Below, piece after piece: positions 14,192 through 20,512 of a DNA stretch of 20,512 bases (within the stretch, counting starts at the first letter, position 1; each line of letters begins with the position of its first letter). The DNA is from DASVLX01 sp035552275 (GTDB lineage: Bacteria; Actinomycetota; Actinomycetes; Mycobacteriales; Pseudonocardiaceae). The notes beneath the pieces are model-generated. The model saw only the letters and a list, made by a program, of their open reading frames with translations. It ran no database searches and was not told the origin of the DNA. The stretch is from positions 1 to 20,512 of the forward strand of contig DASZLR010000133.1 in the NCBI GenBank assembly GCA_035552275.1, given 5' to 3'. A program made the position numbers and the translations under genes.

Positions 14192-15041
14192 GCCCGCACC
14201 AGCGCCGGCCGGATCGCGCGGACGAGCCACAGAGCGCCGCGCAACGTGACGGCGCCGGTCCCCTCAAAGCCGCGCAGGCTGTCGGTGACCGCGGACCGGA
14301 CCCGGTCCAGCGCCGCCGAGTCCGCCGTGGCGAGGTTGAAGCGCATGGGCCCCATTGCCATGAAGAACTCCGCCGCGTCGGCGGCGTCCTGGCCGAACAC
14401 CATCGGCACGGTGATCGCCGTGGTGGTTATGTCGGTGAACCCGGCGCCGGTGAGTATCTCGTCGATCCGGTCGATATCGGCTAGCGACGCCGGCCCCGGG
14501 CCATCCTCGGCCGCGGGCCCGTACTCGCGCATCGCGGCCCACAGCGGAGCGAGCGCGCGAGCGAAGTCGTCATCGGCGCCCACGCCTCGCGGGCACACGA
14601 CCGCGAGGCGACCGCCCGGCCGCAGTGCGCGACGGATGTTGCCGAACGCGGCGACCGGGTCGGCGAAGAACATCACCCCGCCCCTGCTGATCGCCACGTC
14701 GAACCCACCCTCGGTGAACGGGTGCACCTGGGCGTCGCCCTGCTCGACGACGACATTGCCGATCCCCTCCTCGGTGGCGCGGGCGCGAGCCCGCTGCAAC
14801 ATCGGCGTCGACAGGTCGATCCCGGCCACCCGTCCACGCGAGGCGAGCCGAGCCGCGTCGTGCGCCCGTTGCCGCAGCCGATGTCCAGCACGCGGTCGGG
14901 CTCGGTGATCGCGGCGGCGTCCAGGAGCGGGTTGTTCATCCCGTCGTTGGCCGCGTCGTAGCGATCCTGATGCTCGGCCCAGTGGCGACCCTCGTATCCG
15001 TTCCACGCTTCTGCTTGATGGGTGTTGACGACGGTGGGCAT
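14188..15041 (-). pseudogene. Class I SAM-dependent methyltransferase with frameshift
   Basis: The N-terminus starts at ATG 15041 after CAGGAG (spacing 6): MPTVVNTHQAEAWNGYEGRH, then ITEPDRVLDIGCGNGRTT, the SAM-binding motif I. After GRTTR this frame turns to Arg/Pro-rich nonsense. The continuation, DxAARLASRGRVAGIDLSTPM and the rest of the fold (VVEQGDAQVHPF, VMFFADPVAAFGNIRRALRPGG), is in the next frame, ending at 14188. The break is at about 14853-14859. A lost 7-bp copy of GACGCGG would restore the text GRTTRDAARLAS, which matches the family. The full protein would be about 286 aa. It may be a true mutation or a sequencing or assembly error. The start lies 43 bp from the nearer TetR operator. 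Confidence 0.75.
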
Positions 15042-15083
15042 CGCGGCTCCTGGCAGCGTTGGCTGACGGACATCGACATTTAT

Positions 15084-15103
15084 CTTTGACGCACATGTCA
15101 AAG
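15084..15103. promoter_or_regulatory. TetR operator 1, perfect 7-bp inverted repeat
   Basis: CTTTGAC-GCACAT-GTCAAAG has perfect 7-bp arms and a 6-bp spacer. It lies between the methyltransferase start and the TetR gene. It contains the minus-strand -35-like hexamer TTGACA (15101-15096), so a repressor bound here would block the methyltransferase promoter. Operator identity is inferred from symmetry and position. Confidence 0.6.
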
Positions 15104-15121
15104 CTAACAGCATCGGCTAGC

Positions 15122-15139
15122 CTTGACAAGCATGTCAGA
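15122..15139. promoter_or_regulatory. TetR operator 2, overlapping the tetR start
   Basis: CTTGAC-AAGCAT-GTCAGA shares the TTGAC, the CAT and the GTCA with operator 1 and has the same 6-bp spacer, but its outer arms are less perfect. It overlaps the ATG (15132). The upstream TAGCCT (15118-15123) fits a -10 box about 8-14 nt before the start codon, suggesting a leaderless transcript repressed directly by TetR. Confidence 0.5.
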
Positions 15140-15737
15140 GTTCACGGCGATCCCGAGGCGTCGCCGCCGCTCCGACGCCGAGCGCAGCGTCTCGGCGATC
15201 CTCGACGCGGCGCGCGCGGTCCTCGGCGAACGCCCCGACGCGAGCATCGCCGACATCGCCGCCGCGGCCGGCGTGACCCGGCAAACCGTCTATGCGCACT
15301 ACCCGTCCAGGGACGCCCTACTGGCAGCGGTAATCGACCGCGCGACCGACGACGCCATCGACGCTATCGACGCCGCCCGCATCGAGGAAGGCCCCGCCGC
15401 CGAAGCGCTGACCCGGTTCCTCGACGCCAGTTGGGCAACGCTGGACCGCTATCCGCTCCTGCTGAACCTGCCGGCCATACCCACCGACCCACAGGCCGAC
15501 CGCGACCGCCATGAGCCCGTCGTCGCCCGCCTGCACCGCCTCATCCGCCGCGGCCAGGACTCCGGAGAGTTCGACCCCCAGTTGCCGCCCGCCTGGCTGC
15601 TCGCCGCCACGATCGCGCTCGGACACACCGCAGGTGAACAAGTAGCCAATCGAACCATGTCGGCCGACGACGCGATCACGACACTCAAACGCAGCGTCCT
15701 GCGCCTGTTCGGCGCCACCGGCACCGAACAGGCCTGA
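15132..15737 (+). CDS. TetR/AcrR family transcriptional regulator
   Basis: The 201-aa protein begins MSEFTAIPRRRRRSDAERSV. The TetR_N HTH covers about residues 20-65 (ILDAARAVLGERPDASIADIA, then AAAGVTRQTVYAHYPSRDALLAAV), and a ligand-binding helical domain with a variable C-terminus follows. I chose ATG 15132; the in-frame TTG at 15123 would add MTS. No SD precedes it and a -10-like TAGCCT lies close, so the mRNA may be leaderless. It is divergent to the methyltransferase/hydrolase pair and two operator-like repeats lie between. Likely role: repressor of both its own gene and the pair, responding to an unknown small molecule. Confidence 0.9.
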   Translation: MSEFTAIPRRRRRSDAERSVSAILDAARAVLGERPDASIADIAAAAGVTRQTVYAHYPSRDALLAAVIDRATDDAIDAIDAARIEEGPAAEALTRFLDASWATLDRYPLLLNLPAIPTDPQADRDRHEPVVARLHRLIRRGQDSGEFDPQLPPAWLLAATIALGHTAGEQVANRTMSADDAITTLKRSVLRLFGATGTEQA

Positions 15738-15943
15738 CCCGCTATTTCTCTTGAAAAACCGCCGAACGACCGTTTCGCGCTTCAAGGGCCGACGACCGCA
15801 ACAACTAATTCTCGTCGTTGCCCTTCTTGGCGGCGAAGCAGCGCTTTCCGCAGCGGTAAATCGCGGACAGTCAGCGCCGTGATGATGGACAAACCTCCTC
15901 CGTACTGGTGAATCGCGACGCCAACCAGGGTGGTGGCGCTGTC

Positions 15944-16297
15944 CTACGCGGGTTCGGGCCGATCGACCTCGCTGGGCTCTCCGGCCGCCGTCGCGGCGAA
16001 CCGGGCCGTGGGCCCGGTCAGCGCGGGGCTGAACTCCAACGCGCCAATCAATTCCTCGATGGCGGCCTGGCCCTGGCCAGTCACCACCGCGTCGGAGAAA
16101 CAGGTCTCCAGATGGTTGTGCAACATGATCCGGTTCACCCGCTCCAATGAGGACTGCGTCGCCGACACCTGTTTCATCACGTCCACGCAGTAGCCATCCG
16201 ACTCCAACATCCGGATGATCCCGTCCAGGTGTCCGCGCACCGTCTTCGACCGGTTGAGCGCGTCACGCTTGCGGACCGGCGCCCGACGCCGACGCAA
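15944..16297 (-). CDS. CsoR/FrmR-family metal-sensing repressor (N-terminus uncertain)
   Basis: The readable protein from TTG 16297 is 117 aa. The core VRGHLDGIIRMLESDGYCVD followed by VMKQVSATQSSLERVNRIML, then HNHLETC, is the CsoR/DUF156 helical fold. With this start the copper ligands fall at Cys37, His62 and Cys66, with the same spacing (25 and 4) as Cys36/His61/Cys65 of the Mycobacterium tuberculosis CsoR, so a Cu(I)-type sensor is plausible. There is no good SD or ATG; the frame stays open upstream to 16480 but has no relation to CsoR there. An IS-like scar lies at 16358 onward, so the original start or promoter may be damaged. No copper exporter or chaperone gene is visible here. Confidence 0.65.
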   Translation of the reverse strand: MRRRRAPVRKRDALNRSKTVRGHLDGIIRMLESDGYCVDVMKQVSATQSSLERVNRIMLHNHLETCFSDAVVTGQGQAAIEELIGALEFSPALTGPTARFAATAAGEPSEVDRPEPA

Positions 16298-16357
16298 CCA
16301 GCCACGGCCGCCGGACCAAACATCGACGCGACACCACAACAGACACGAACATGAGCT

Positions 16358-16447
16358 TGACCCCGTAGCACGGACACCTGACCTGAGGTGGCCTCGGCCA
16401 CCAGGGAGGATGTCGCTATGCCCGCACCTCACCCGCCTGAGTTCCGG
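16358..16447 (+). mobile_element. IS3-family element remnant: left end and start of orfA
   Basis: The segment starts TGACCCCGTAGCACGG, like the terminal repeat of some actinobacterial IS3-type elements. It continues with a hairpin (GGTGGCC-TC-GGCCACC, 16387-16402), an SD AGGGAGG (16403-16409) and, 8 nt later, ATG 16418 encoding MPAPHPPEFR. This N-terminus is what I recall for IS3 orfA transposases. From about 16448 the sequence instead continues the integrase in another frame. The rest of the IS is missing, so this is a deletion scar. Family recall is not verified. Confidence 0.55.
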
Positions 16448-17144
16448 CTGGTTCGCGGCCTTGGACGTGCAGATCCGCACCGAGGAGAACTACCGCAGCC
16501 TGTACCGCAACCACATCCAGCCGCAGTGGGGCGCCGCCGGTCTGGGCGACATCACTGGTATCGCGGTCGCCACCTGGGCCAAGGGCCTGCGGCAGGGCGG
16601 CTACGCCCCAGACACGGTCACTGGCATCACGAAACTGCTGTCCACCATGCTCGCCGACGCCGCCGACGAGCACCTGATCCCCGGCAACCCCATCCGGAAC
16701 CGGCACCGCGGCCGCCGAAACATCAGCCGCCGCACAGAGGTGGTGTGGCCCACCCCCGAGGAAGCCCTCGCCGTCGCGGCGCAGGCGGCGACGCTGTCCA
16801 ACACCAGTGACGGACTGCTCCTACTGACCGCGGCATGGACCGGTGCCCGGTGGGGCGAGCTGACCGGCGTGCAACGGCCCAACCTCCACCTCGACGACGG
16901 CCTGTTCATAGTCGACCCGCGGATCGGGGCGTTGCACGAAAGCAGCCGGGCCGGCGTGTGGCTGGGCCCACCCAAAACCGCCACGTCCGCACGCACCGTC
17001 GGCCTGCCGCCGTTCCTGGCCGACCTGCTCCGCGTCCACCTGGCCGGCCACGACAACCCCATCGTGTTCCCCACCGTCATGGCCTTCCTCGACACCATCG
17101 GCGACACCAACCACGTCAGCGGCCCCCAACGCCGCGCCGCTTGA
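16448..17144 (+). pseudogene. int: Tyrosine recombinase (integrase), truncated at both ends
   Basis: The frame reads WFAALDVQIRTEENYRSLY, a core-binding segment (WGAAGLGDITGIAVATWAKG), and the catalytic-domain start with the first Arg in TGARWGEL (16848-16850). The beta-strand Lys is in PPKTATSARTV. The final part turns to nonrelated text (FPTVMAFLDTIGDTNHV) and stops at 17142. The H-x-x-R box and catalytic Tyr, normally about 100 residues downstream, are absent, as is the arm-binding N-terminus of about 60 residues. It is therefore inactive. The gene type is that of actinobacterial ICE/AICE integrases, and its 3' side faces tRNA-Ala, the usual target arrangement. Confidence 0.8.
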
Positions 17145-17586
17145 CAACCACGTGGGTGGTCCATCCACCGGCGAGACCACCACCGACCGGCCCCGGATCC
17201 GCCGGGAGCGACCCTCACAGGAGCCGTGTGGGGGTCACCGACCAACACCCCGACGACAGATCCGCAGGTAGACGCCATGAGCATGGCGACGGGATCCAGC
17301 GAGACGATCACCGAACACCGTCCAGACGCCCCAATTTCCGGACATACAGGACACCAACACCGGAATCTGGAGCACAACTGGAGCAGAAGTGGAGCAACCG
17401 CCAAAGGGGTCACGATCGTGCTCCAGACGACACCACGACCGGGCACCTGACCAGCGAAAACACACCGCGGCCAACACGACCGACACCGGCGAGATCGGAG
17501 ATCAACTCCTCCAGAATCCCTCCACCAAGATCAGACAAAGAACCAGGCAAGATCAACCACAAGATCAACCCGACAACATCAAAAAA
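17145..17586. other. Decayed DNA between integrase remnant and tRNA-Ala
   Basis: No gene with a recognisable product is found in this stretch of about 440 bp. One frame reading ...IWSTTGAEVEQPPKGSRS... stays open through the tRNA (ending VELRGLEPLTLTLPV), which is how some integrase C-termini run into their tRNA target; here it is out of frame with the integrase and interrupted by a stop at 17279-17281. It holds the 11-bp periodic repeat at 17368-17396 and a twofold CAAGATCAACC near 17547. Confidence 0.5.
17368..17396. repeat. Three TGGAGCA repeats, 11-bp period
   Basis: TGGAGCA occurs at 17368-17374, 17379-17385 and 17390-17396, exactly one repeat every 11 bp, so the copies lie on the same face of the helix. 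Phased direct repeats beside an integrase gene and tRNA fit arm-type integrase-binding sites, but this is inference from spacing. Confidence 0.35.
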
Positions 17587-17619
17587 CCCGCTGACCTGGG
17601 AAACTCCCAGATCAGCGGG
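17581..17619 (-). terminator. Rho-independent terminator of tRNA-Ala
   Basis: On the minus strand a 15-bp stem CCCGCTGATCTGGGA (17619-17605) pairs with TCCCAGGTCAGCGGG (17601-17587), with one G-T mismatch and a 3-nt loop. It is followed by a T-run (A6 at 17581-17586 on the plus strand). It lies 13 bp downstream of the tRNA. Confidence 0.9.
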
Positions 17620-17632
17620 CCTCAAAGCGGGG

Positions 17633-17705
17633 TGGAGCTGAGGGGACTCGAACCCCTGACCCTCACACTGCCAGTGTGATGCGCTACCAGCTGCGCCACA
17701 GCCCC
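17633..17705 (-). tRNA. tRNA-Ala (anticodon GGC)
   Basis: The minus-strand sequence folds as a canonical cloverleaf: acceptor GGGGCTG/CAGCTCC (one G-U pair), D stem GCGC/GCGC, anticodon stem TCACA/TGTGA with loop CTGGCAG giving GGC, a GGGTC variable loop, and T arm AGGGG-TTCGAGT-CCCCT. The discriminator is A and CCA is not encoded. It reads alanine GCC codons. It is the probable attachment target of the broken integrase. Confidence 0.95.
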
Positions 17706-17769
17706 GCGAGCTGTTGTGTGTACACACCGTACCGGACGACCCCGGCCACCGAGGAAGCGGGGCGACCGC

Positions 17770-18618
17770 TCAGCTCGGGTAGGCCGTCTTGACCAATGTG
17801 TTCAGCCAGTTCGGGTCGTTCTGCCAGTTCTGGATCTGACCGCCGGAGACGATGGTCGGCGTGCCGAAGCCCTTGCTGCCGTCCTGGTTTTGCTGGAACA
17901 ACGCCGAATTGCTGGCCGCCGCGTTCGTGTTGTTCGTGAGCTGGGTCTCGTAAGTCTTGTTGTTCACTAGGGTGAGAAACTGCTGGTATGCGGCTCCTGT
18001 CAAGCCGGATCGGCTTGCCAGGCTGTTGAGCTGAGCCTGTGTGTAGCCGGGGCCGTTCTCCTTGGGCTGGTCCTGGTACAAGCTGTAGTGGTAGTCGATG
18101 AACTTGTCGGGCGCCACGGTCGCCAGTGCCAACGCGGTGTTCGCGGCCATCAGCGAGTAGCCGGGCGGCACCGATGCCTGGTTCAGAATATCGACCATGT
18201 GGTAGCGCACCTTGATTGTGCCAGCCGCCAGCTGCTGGTCTACGGCGGTGAAGTTGGTCGACTCGAACTCACCGCAAACCGAGCACAGGAAGTCCTCGTA
18301 CGCGTCAATGGTGATCTTGGCGGTGGGCTTGCCCACCAGCACCGTCGCGGTGGACTTGTCGAACTGCCCTGGGTAGTGGTCCCCGCTCGGGGTGGTCACC
18401 GGCGGGATCGTGGCATTGTTCGTCTGCGTGGCCCGGTTCTGCTGGAGCACCACGCCGACGACCACCGCGACAGCGATCACCAGGACGACCGCCACGCCGA
18501 TGATGATCTTCGGTAGGTCCTTGTTGGTTCCACGGGCGGCCGCCACCGTCCGGGCCGCCTGCGTCCTGTTGTTCTGCTTGCGCTTGCGATTGCCGCGCTG
18601 GGCACCGCCCACGGTCAC
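17770..18618 (-). CDS. DsbA-family thiol oxidoreductase, membrane anchored
   Basis: The 282-aa protein has a basic cytoplasmic N-terminus, one membrane helix (about 38-58, IIIGVAVVLVIAVAVVVGVV) and an extracytoplasmic thioredoxin-like domain. The active site is CSVC (Cys112, Cys115) after the strand KITIDAYEDFL, and the cis-Pro loop is GFGTPTIV. The fold is DsbA/Thioredoxin_4, which introduces or isomerises disulfides in exported proteins. The GTG at 18618 overlaps the MauE-like stop (GTGA), with AAGGAG about 3-4 nt before the start. The pair with MauE/DoxX suggests a redox system that oxidises or reduces the membrane partner. Exact direction is unknown. Confidence 0.88.
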   Translation of the reverse strand: MTVGGAQRGNRKRKQNNRTQAARTVAAARGTNKDLPKIIIGVAVVLVIAVAVVVGVVLQQNRATQTNNATIPPVTTPSGDHYPGQFDKSTATVLVGKPTAKITIDAYEDFLCSVCGEFESTNFTAVDQQLAAGTIKVRYHMVDILNQASVPPGYSLMAANTALALATVAPDKFIDYHYSLYQDQPKENGPGYTQAQLNSLASRSGLTGAAYQQFLTLVNNKTYETQLTNNTNAAASNSALFQQNQDGSKGFGTPTIVSGGQIQNWQNDPNWLNTLVKTAYPS

Positions 18619-19262
18619 GTTCTCCTTGCCACCGTCGACGCCGTCCCCTCGCCGGAGTCGCCAGAAACTGAATCGGCTCGGCTGGACTCGGCGTCATCGC
18701 CGTCATCCGTTGTGTCAACCCACTCGCGCCGGCCACGCAACCAACCGTCCACCGACACCCAGGTCCTGGGCCGGACGACGAGCCACACCGCCAGCGCGAG
18801 GAAGCCTACGTCCCGGAGTATCTCCTCCAGGTAATGCGTCTGGCCTGCCGCTACCTGTCCGCCATTGCCGAAGCAGCCGCAGTTGATGGTCAGCCCACGG
18901 GCCCAGGACTGGGCGATGCCGGCGATGTACACCAACAGAAGCAGCCCCGACAGCACGGCCACCAGCCGGGTGCCGATGCCGACCAGGATGAGCAGGCCCA
19001 GCGCCAATTCCAGGTACGGCAGCACCGCGGCGATCAGGCTGGCCACGCCACTGGGAAACAGGTTGTACGCTCGAACAGCGGCATAGGTGCCGTTGGGATC
19101 GGCGGCCTTGATCGCGCCGGAAATCAGCCACACCGCCGCCAGTCCGAGCCGCGCCAGCGTGCCGACGCCGTCGAGCACCGTAGACAGAGGGCGAGTCACC
19201 GCAGCAGGGTACCGGTCTGACCTGAGCTGTGGCTGAGAAGCCGGGAAACTGAGGTTAGCCAC
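18615..19262 (-). CDS. MauE/DoxX-like redox-associated membrane protein
   Basis: This protein of up to 215 aa has four membrane helices (about residues 33-50, 75-95, 98-118, 149-164). The motif NCGCFG lies in the loop between helices 3 and 4, typical of MauE/DoxX proteins that pair with thioredoxin-like oxidoreductases. The start is GTG 19262 (no SD, so uncertain); a GTG at about 19199, after PAA in the current reading, is possible. The acidic C-terminal tail (from about residue 180) is hydrophilic. It is the first gene of the two-gene operon with the DsbA-like protein. Function as a quinone-linked redox partner is inferred. Confidence 0.75.
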   Translation of the reverse strand: MANLSFPASQPQLRSDRYPAAVTRPLSTVLDGVGTLARLGLAAVWLISGAIKAADPNGTYAAVRAYNLFPSGVASLIAAVLPYLELALGLLILVGIGTRLVAVLSGLLLLVYIAGIAQSWARGLTINCGCFGNGGQVAAGQTHYLEEILRDVGFLALAVWLVVRPRTWVSVDGWLRGRREWVDTTDDGDDAESSRADSVSGDSGEGTASTVARRT

Positions 19263-19299
19263 GGCTTGGCAAGGCTGGGCTCAGTCCACCATGGACACT

Positions 19300-19305
19300 T
19301 AGGCT
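19300..19305 (+). promoter_or_regulatory. Leaderless -10 box of the VIT-type transporter gene
   Basis: TAGGCT lies 6 bp before the GTG at 19312, so transcription probably begins at or next to the start codon. No good SD precedes the gene. A 13-bp inverted repeat GTCCA-CCA-TGGAC (19285-19297) overlaps the upstream part of this promoter and may be an operator. Confidence 0.45.
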
Positions 19306-19311
19306 GGTGAA

Positions 19312-20055
19312 GTGACGAACACACCGAACATCGAGGCGCACCCGTCTCCGGCCGGAACCGCGGAGGTCGGACACACCCACTCCGACGTGTCCGGCGGTTG
19401 GTTGCGGGCCGGGGTGTTCGGTGCGATGGACGGCCTGGTGACCAACATCGCCCTGGTCGCCGGTGTCGGCGGCGCGGGGGCCAGCGTGCACGTGATTGTG
19501 CTGTCCGGCATGGCCAGCCTGGTCGCCGGCGCGTTCTCCATGGCGCTGGGCGAGTACACCTCGGTCGGCACGCAGAACGCCGCCGTGCACGCGGAGGCGG
19601 CCGTGGAGCGCGCCGAGTTGGAGCACAACCCGGCGGCCGAGCAGGCCGAACTGGTGCAGATGTACCGGGACATGGGACTGTCGGAGAAGACCGCGGTGCA
19701 GGTCGCCGAGGAAATTCACGCGAATCCCGATCTTGCCATCCGGGTGCACTTGACCCAGGAACTCGGGATCGATCCTGACGAGCAGCCGTCGCCGTCCGTC
19801 GCGGCCGGTTCGTCGTTCCTGAGCTTCGCGGTCGGGGCCGTCGTGCCGCTGCTGCCGTTCTTCGCCGGACTGCACTCGCTGTGGACGGGCTTGGGCGTCG
19901 GCGCGGTCGGGCTGTTCCTGGCCGGCCTGATCGTGGCCCGGTTCACGCACCGGTCGTGGTGGTGGAGCGGCCTTCGGCAGTTGCTGTTCGGCGCGATCGC
20001 GGCGGCGGCCAGCTACGGCGTGGGTGCCCTTATCGGCGTGTCCGCGGCAGGCTGA
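19312..20055 (+). CDS. VIT1/CCC1-family (Fe2+/Mn2+) transporter
   Basis: The 247-aa membrane protein starts at GTG. After a soluble N-terminal part with HTHSDVSGGWLRAGVFGAM, the first helix carries the family pattern GAMDGLVTNIALVAGV. A middle cytoplasmic, mostly acidic helix region (about 95-155: AEAAVERAELEHNPAAEQAE) is the metal-binding segment of VIT proteins, with Glu-rich helices. Three further helices follow (FAVGAVVPLLPFF, GLGVGAVGLFLAGLIVARF, LLFGAIAAAASYGVGALIGV). It likely moves ferrous iron or manganese across the membrane for storage or detoxification. It diverges from the redox operon and its stop lies 5 bp before the ssrA promoter. Confidence 0.88.
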   Translation: MTNTPNIEAHPSPAGTAEVGHTHSDVSGGWLRAGVFGAMDGLVTNIALVAGVGGAGASVHVIVLSGMASLVAGAFSMALGEYTSVGTQNAAVHAEAAVERAELEHNPAAEQAELVQMYRDMGLSEKTAVQVAEEIHANPDLAIRVHLTQELGIDPDEQPSPSVAAGSSFLSFAVGAVVPLLPFFAGLHSLWTGLGVGAVGLFLAGLIVARFTHRSWWWSGLRQLLFGAIAAAASYGVGALIGVSAAG

Positions 20056-20059
20056 TGGG

Positions 20060-20065
20060 TATGAT
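20060..20065 (+). promoter_or_regulatory. Probable -10 box of ssrA
   Basis: TATGAT is a consensus-like actinobacterial -10 hexamer. It would start transcription at about 20072, upstream of the mature tmRNA 5' end at 20084, giving a precursor trimmed by RNase P. No clear -35 is seen. It lies 5 bp after the VIT gene stop. Confidence 0.5.
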
Positions 20066-20083
20066 GGGTCGGTAACCCACGAA

Positions 20084-20455
20084 GGGGGTGAACGGTTTCG
20101 ACTCTGGACGTTGAGTCAGGGGAAGCGTGCAGGTGCAGGCGAGAGACCACCTCAAGCGTCATCGCAAACCAATAAGCGCCAAGACTAATAGTCAGCGCGA
20201 CTTCGCCCTCGCCGCCTGAGCGAGTGTGAGTCTGTCGGCCCGGGAGCGCCTCCGTCCCGGTTCGCCGGCATCAGTTAGGAGGCTCACCGCCAGCTTCGGT
20301 CGCGGAAGTTGGTCGGGACACTTACAGCGACTGGGCCCGTCACATCGGCTTGTTCACGTGACCGGTGGGGCCAAGTAGCGACAGAGTGAACTGCGCACGG
20401 AGAAGCCCTGGTAAGGCGACAGAGGACCCGGGTTCGATTCCCGGCACCTCCACCA
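20084..20455 (+). ncRNA. ssrA: tmRNA (transfer-messenger RNA)
   Basis: The mature RNA is 372 nt. Its 5' end GGGGGTG pairs with CACCTCC (20445-20451), followed by the encoded ACCA 3' tail. It opens with GAACGGTTTCGACT and closes with GGGTTCGATTCCCGGCACCT, as in bacterial tmRNAs. The messenger part resumes at GCC 20178, after AATAAGC, and reads AKTNSQRDFALAA then TGA (20217-20219). It frees stalled ribosomes and tags their nascent peptides for proteolysis. The resume codon is chosen by analogy with the Mycobacterium tuberculosis tag ADSHQRDYALAA, where the same flanking sequence precedes GCC. Confidence 0.95.
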
Positions 20456-20473
20456 TCGCCGCCCTACTTGAAC

Positions 20474-20493
20474 CGTGGTCCGCAAGGATCACG
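20474..20493 (+). terminator. Hairpin after ssrA
   Basis: CGTGGTCC (20474-20481) pairs with GGATCACG (20486-20493) with one G-U pair and closes on a GNRA loop GCAA. It lies 19 nt after the mature tmRNA end. There is no T-run, so its terminator role is likely but not certain. Confidence 0.55.
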
Positions 20494-20512
20494 CCAAGCA
20501 GGTCAGCGTCGG

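Noticed and set aside
13394..14908. 504-codon plus-strand frame opposite the hydrolase and methyltransferase
   Set aside because: Opposite strand carries hydrolase and SAM motifs; this frame has no domain and no SD.
17716..17727. Perfect 12-bp palindrome GTGTGTACACAC upstream of tRNA-Ala
   Set aside because: Alternating GT/AC sequence forms palindromes easily; no second copy or regulatory context is seen.

Overview
The window is high-GC DNA with GTG/TTG starts, 4-bp ATGA or GTGA gene overlaps, probable leaderless promoters and an actinobacterial-type tmRNA. It is chromosomal DNA of an actinomycete, most likely Pseudonocardiaceae-like (family placement is inference).

Layout. (1) 1-3555: a 52-aa hydrophilic protein (-), a 568-bp gap rich in hairpins, a DMT/EamA-type transporter (+), a convergent crotonase (-) sharing a CTAG stop with it, a 15-bp tandem repeat, and a membrane-anchored class A beta-lactamase-fold serine hydrolase (-). 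(2) 3816-9787: a five-gene MacAB-like export operon (+) in the order adaptor, ATPase, permease, duplicated-domain lipoprotein, second large adaptor. The genes overlap or nearly touch, and the exported proteins carry Gly/Ser-rich low-complexity segments. (3) 9890-12609: a 20-bp perfect palindrome precedes a sigma-factor-like gene. Next come an excisionase-type HTH gene and a small acidic-protein gene, each apparently with its middle lost but both ends kept, and then an intact Helicase_C_3-type protein. (4) 12735-15737: a small membrane protein, then a TetR-controlled divergon. The TetR gene faces a methyltransferase with a frameshift, coupled to an alpha/beta hydrolase and possibly a 24-aa ORF. 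Two matching operator-like inverted repeats lie between them. (5) 15944-17705: a CsoR-type copper-sensor-like gene, the left end of an IS3-like element with about ten codons of orfA, a tyrosine integrase without N-terminus and catalytic C-terminus, a decayed stretch with 11-bp periodic repeats, and tRNA-Ala(GGC) with a strong terminator. This looks like a decayed integrative element beside its tRNA target. (6) 17770-20512: a DsbA-like thiol oxidoreductase coupled to a MauE/DoxX membrane protein (-), a divergent VIT/CCC1-type metal transporter (+), and ssrA (tmRNA) with inferred tag AKTNSQRDFALAA.

No clearly novel defence or biosynthetic system is visible. The most unusual parts are the five-gene two-adaptor export operon and the concentration of small-deletion pseudogenes, with an IS/integrase scar, between 10.7 and 17.2 kb. 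All family assignments come from reading motifs in the sequence; no database search was run.
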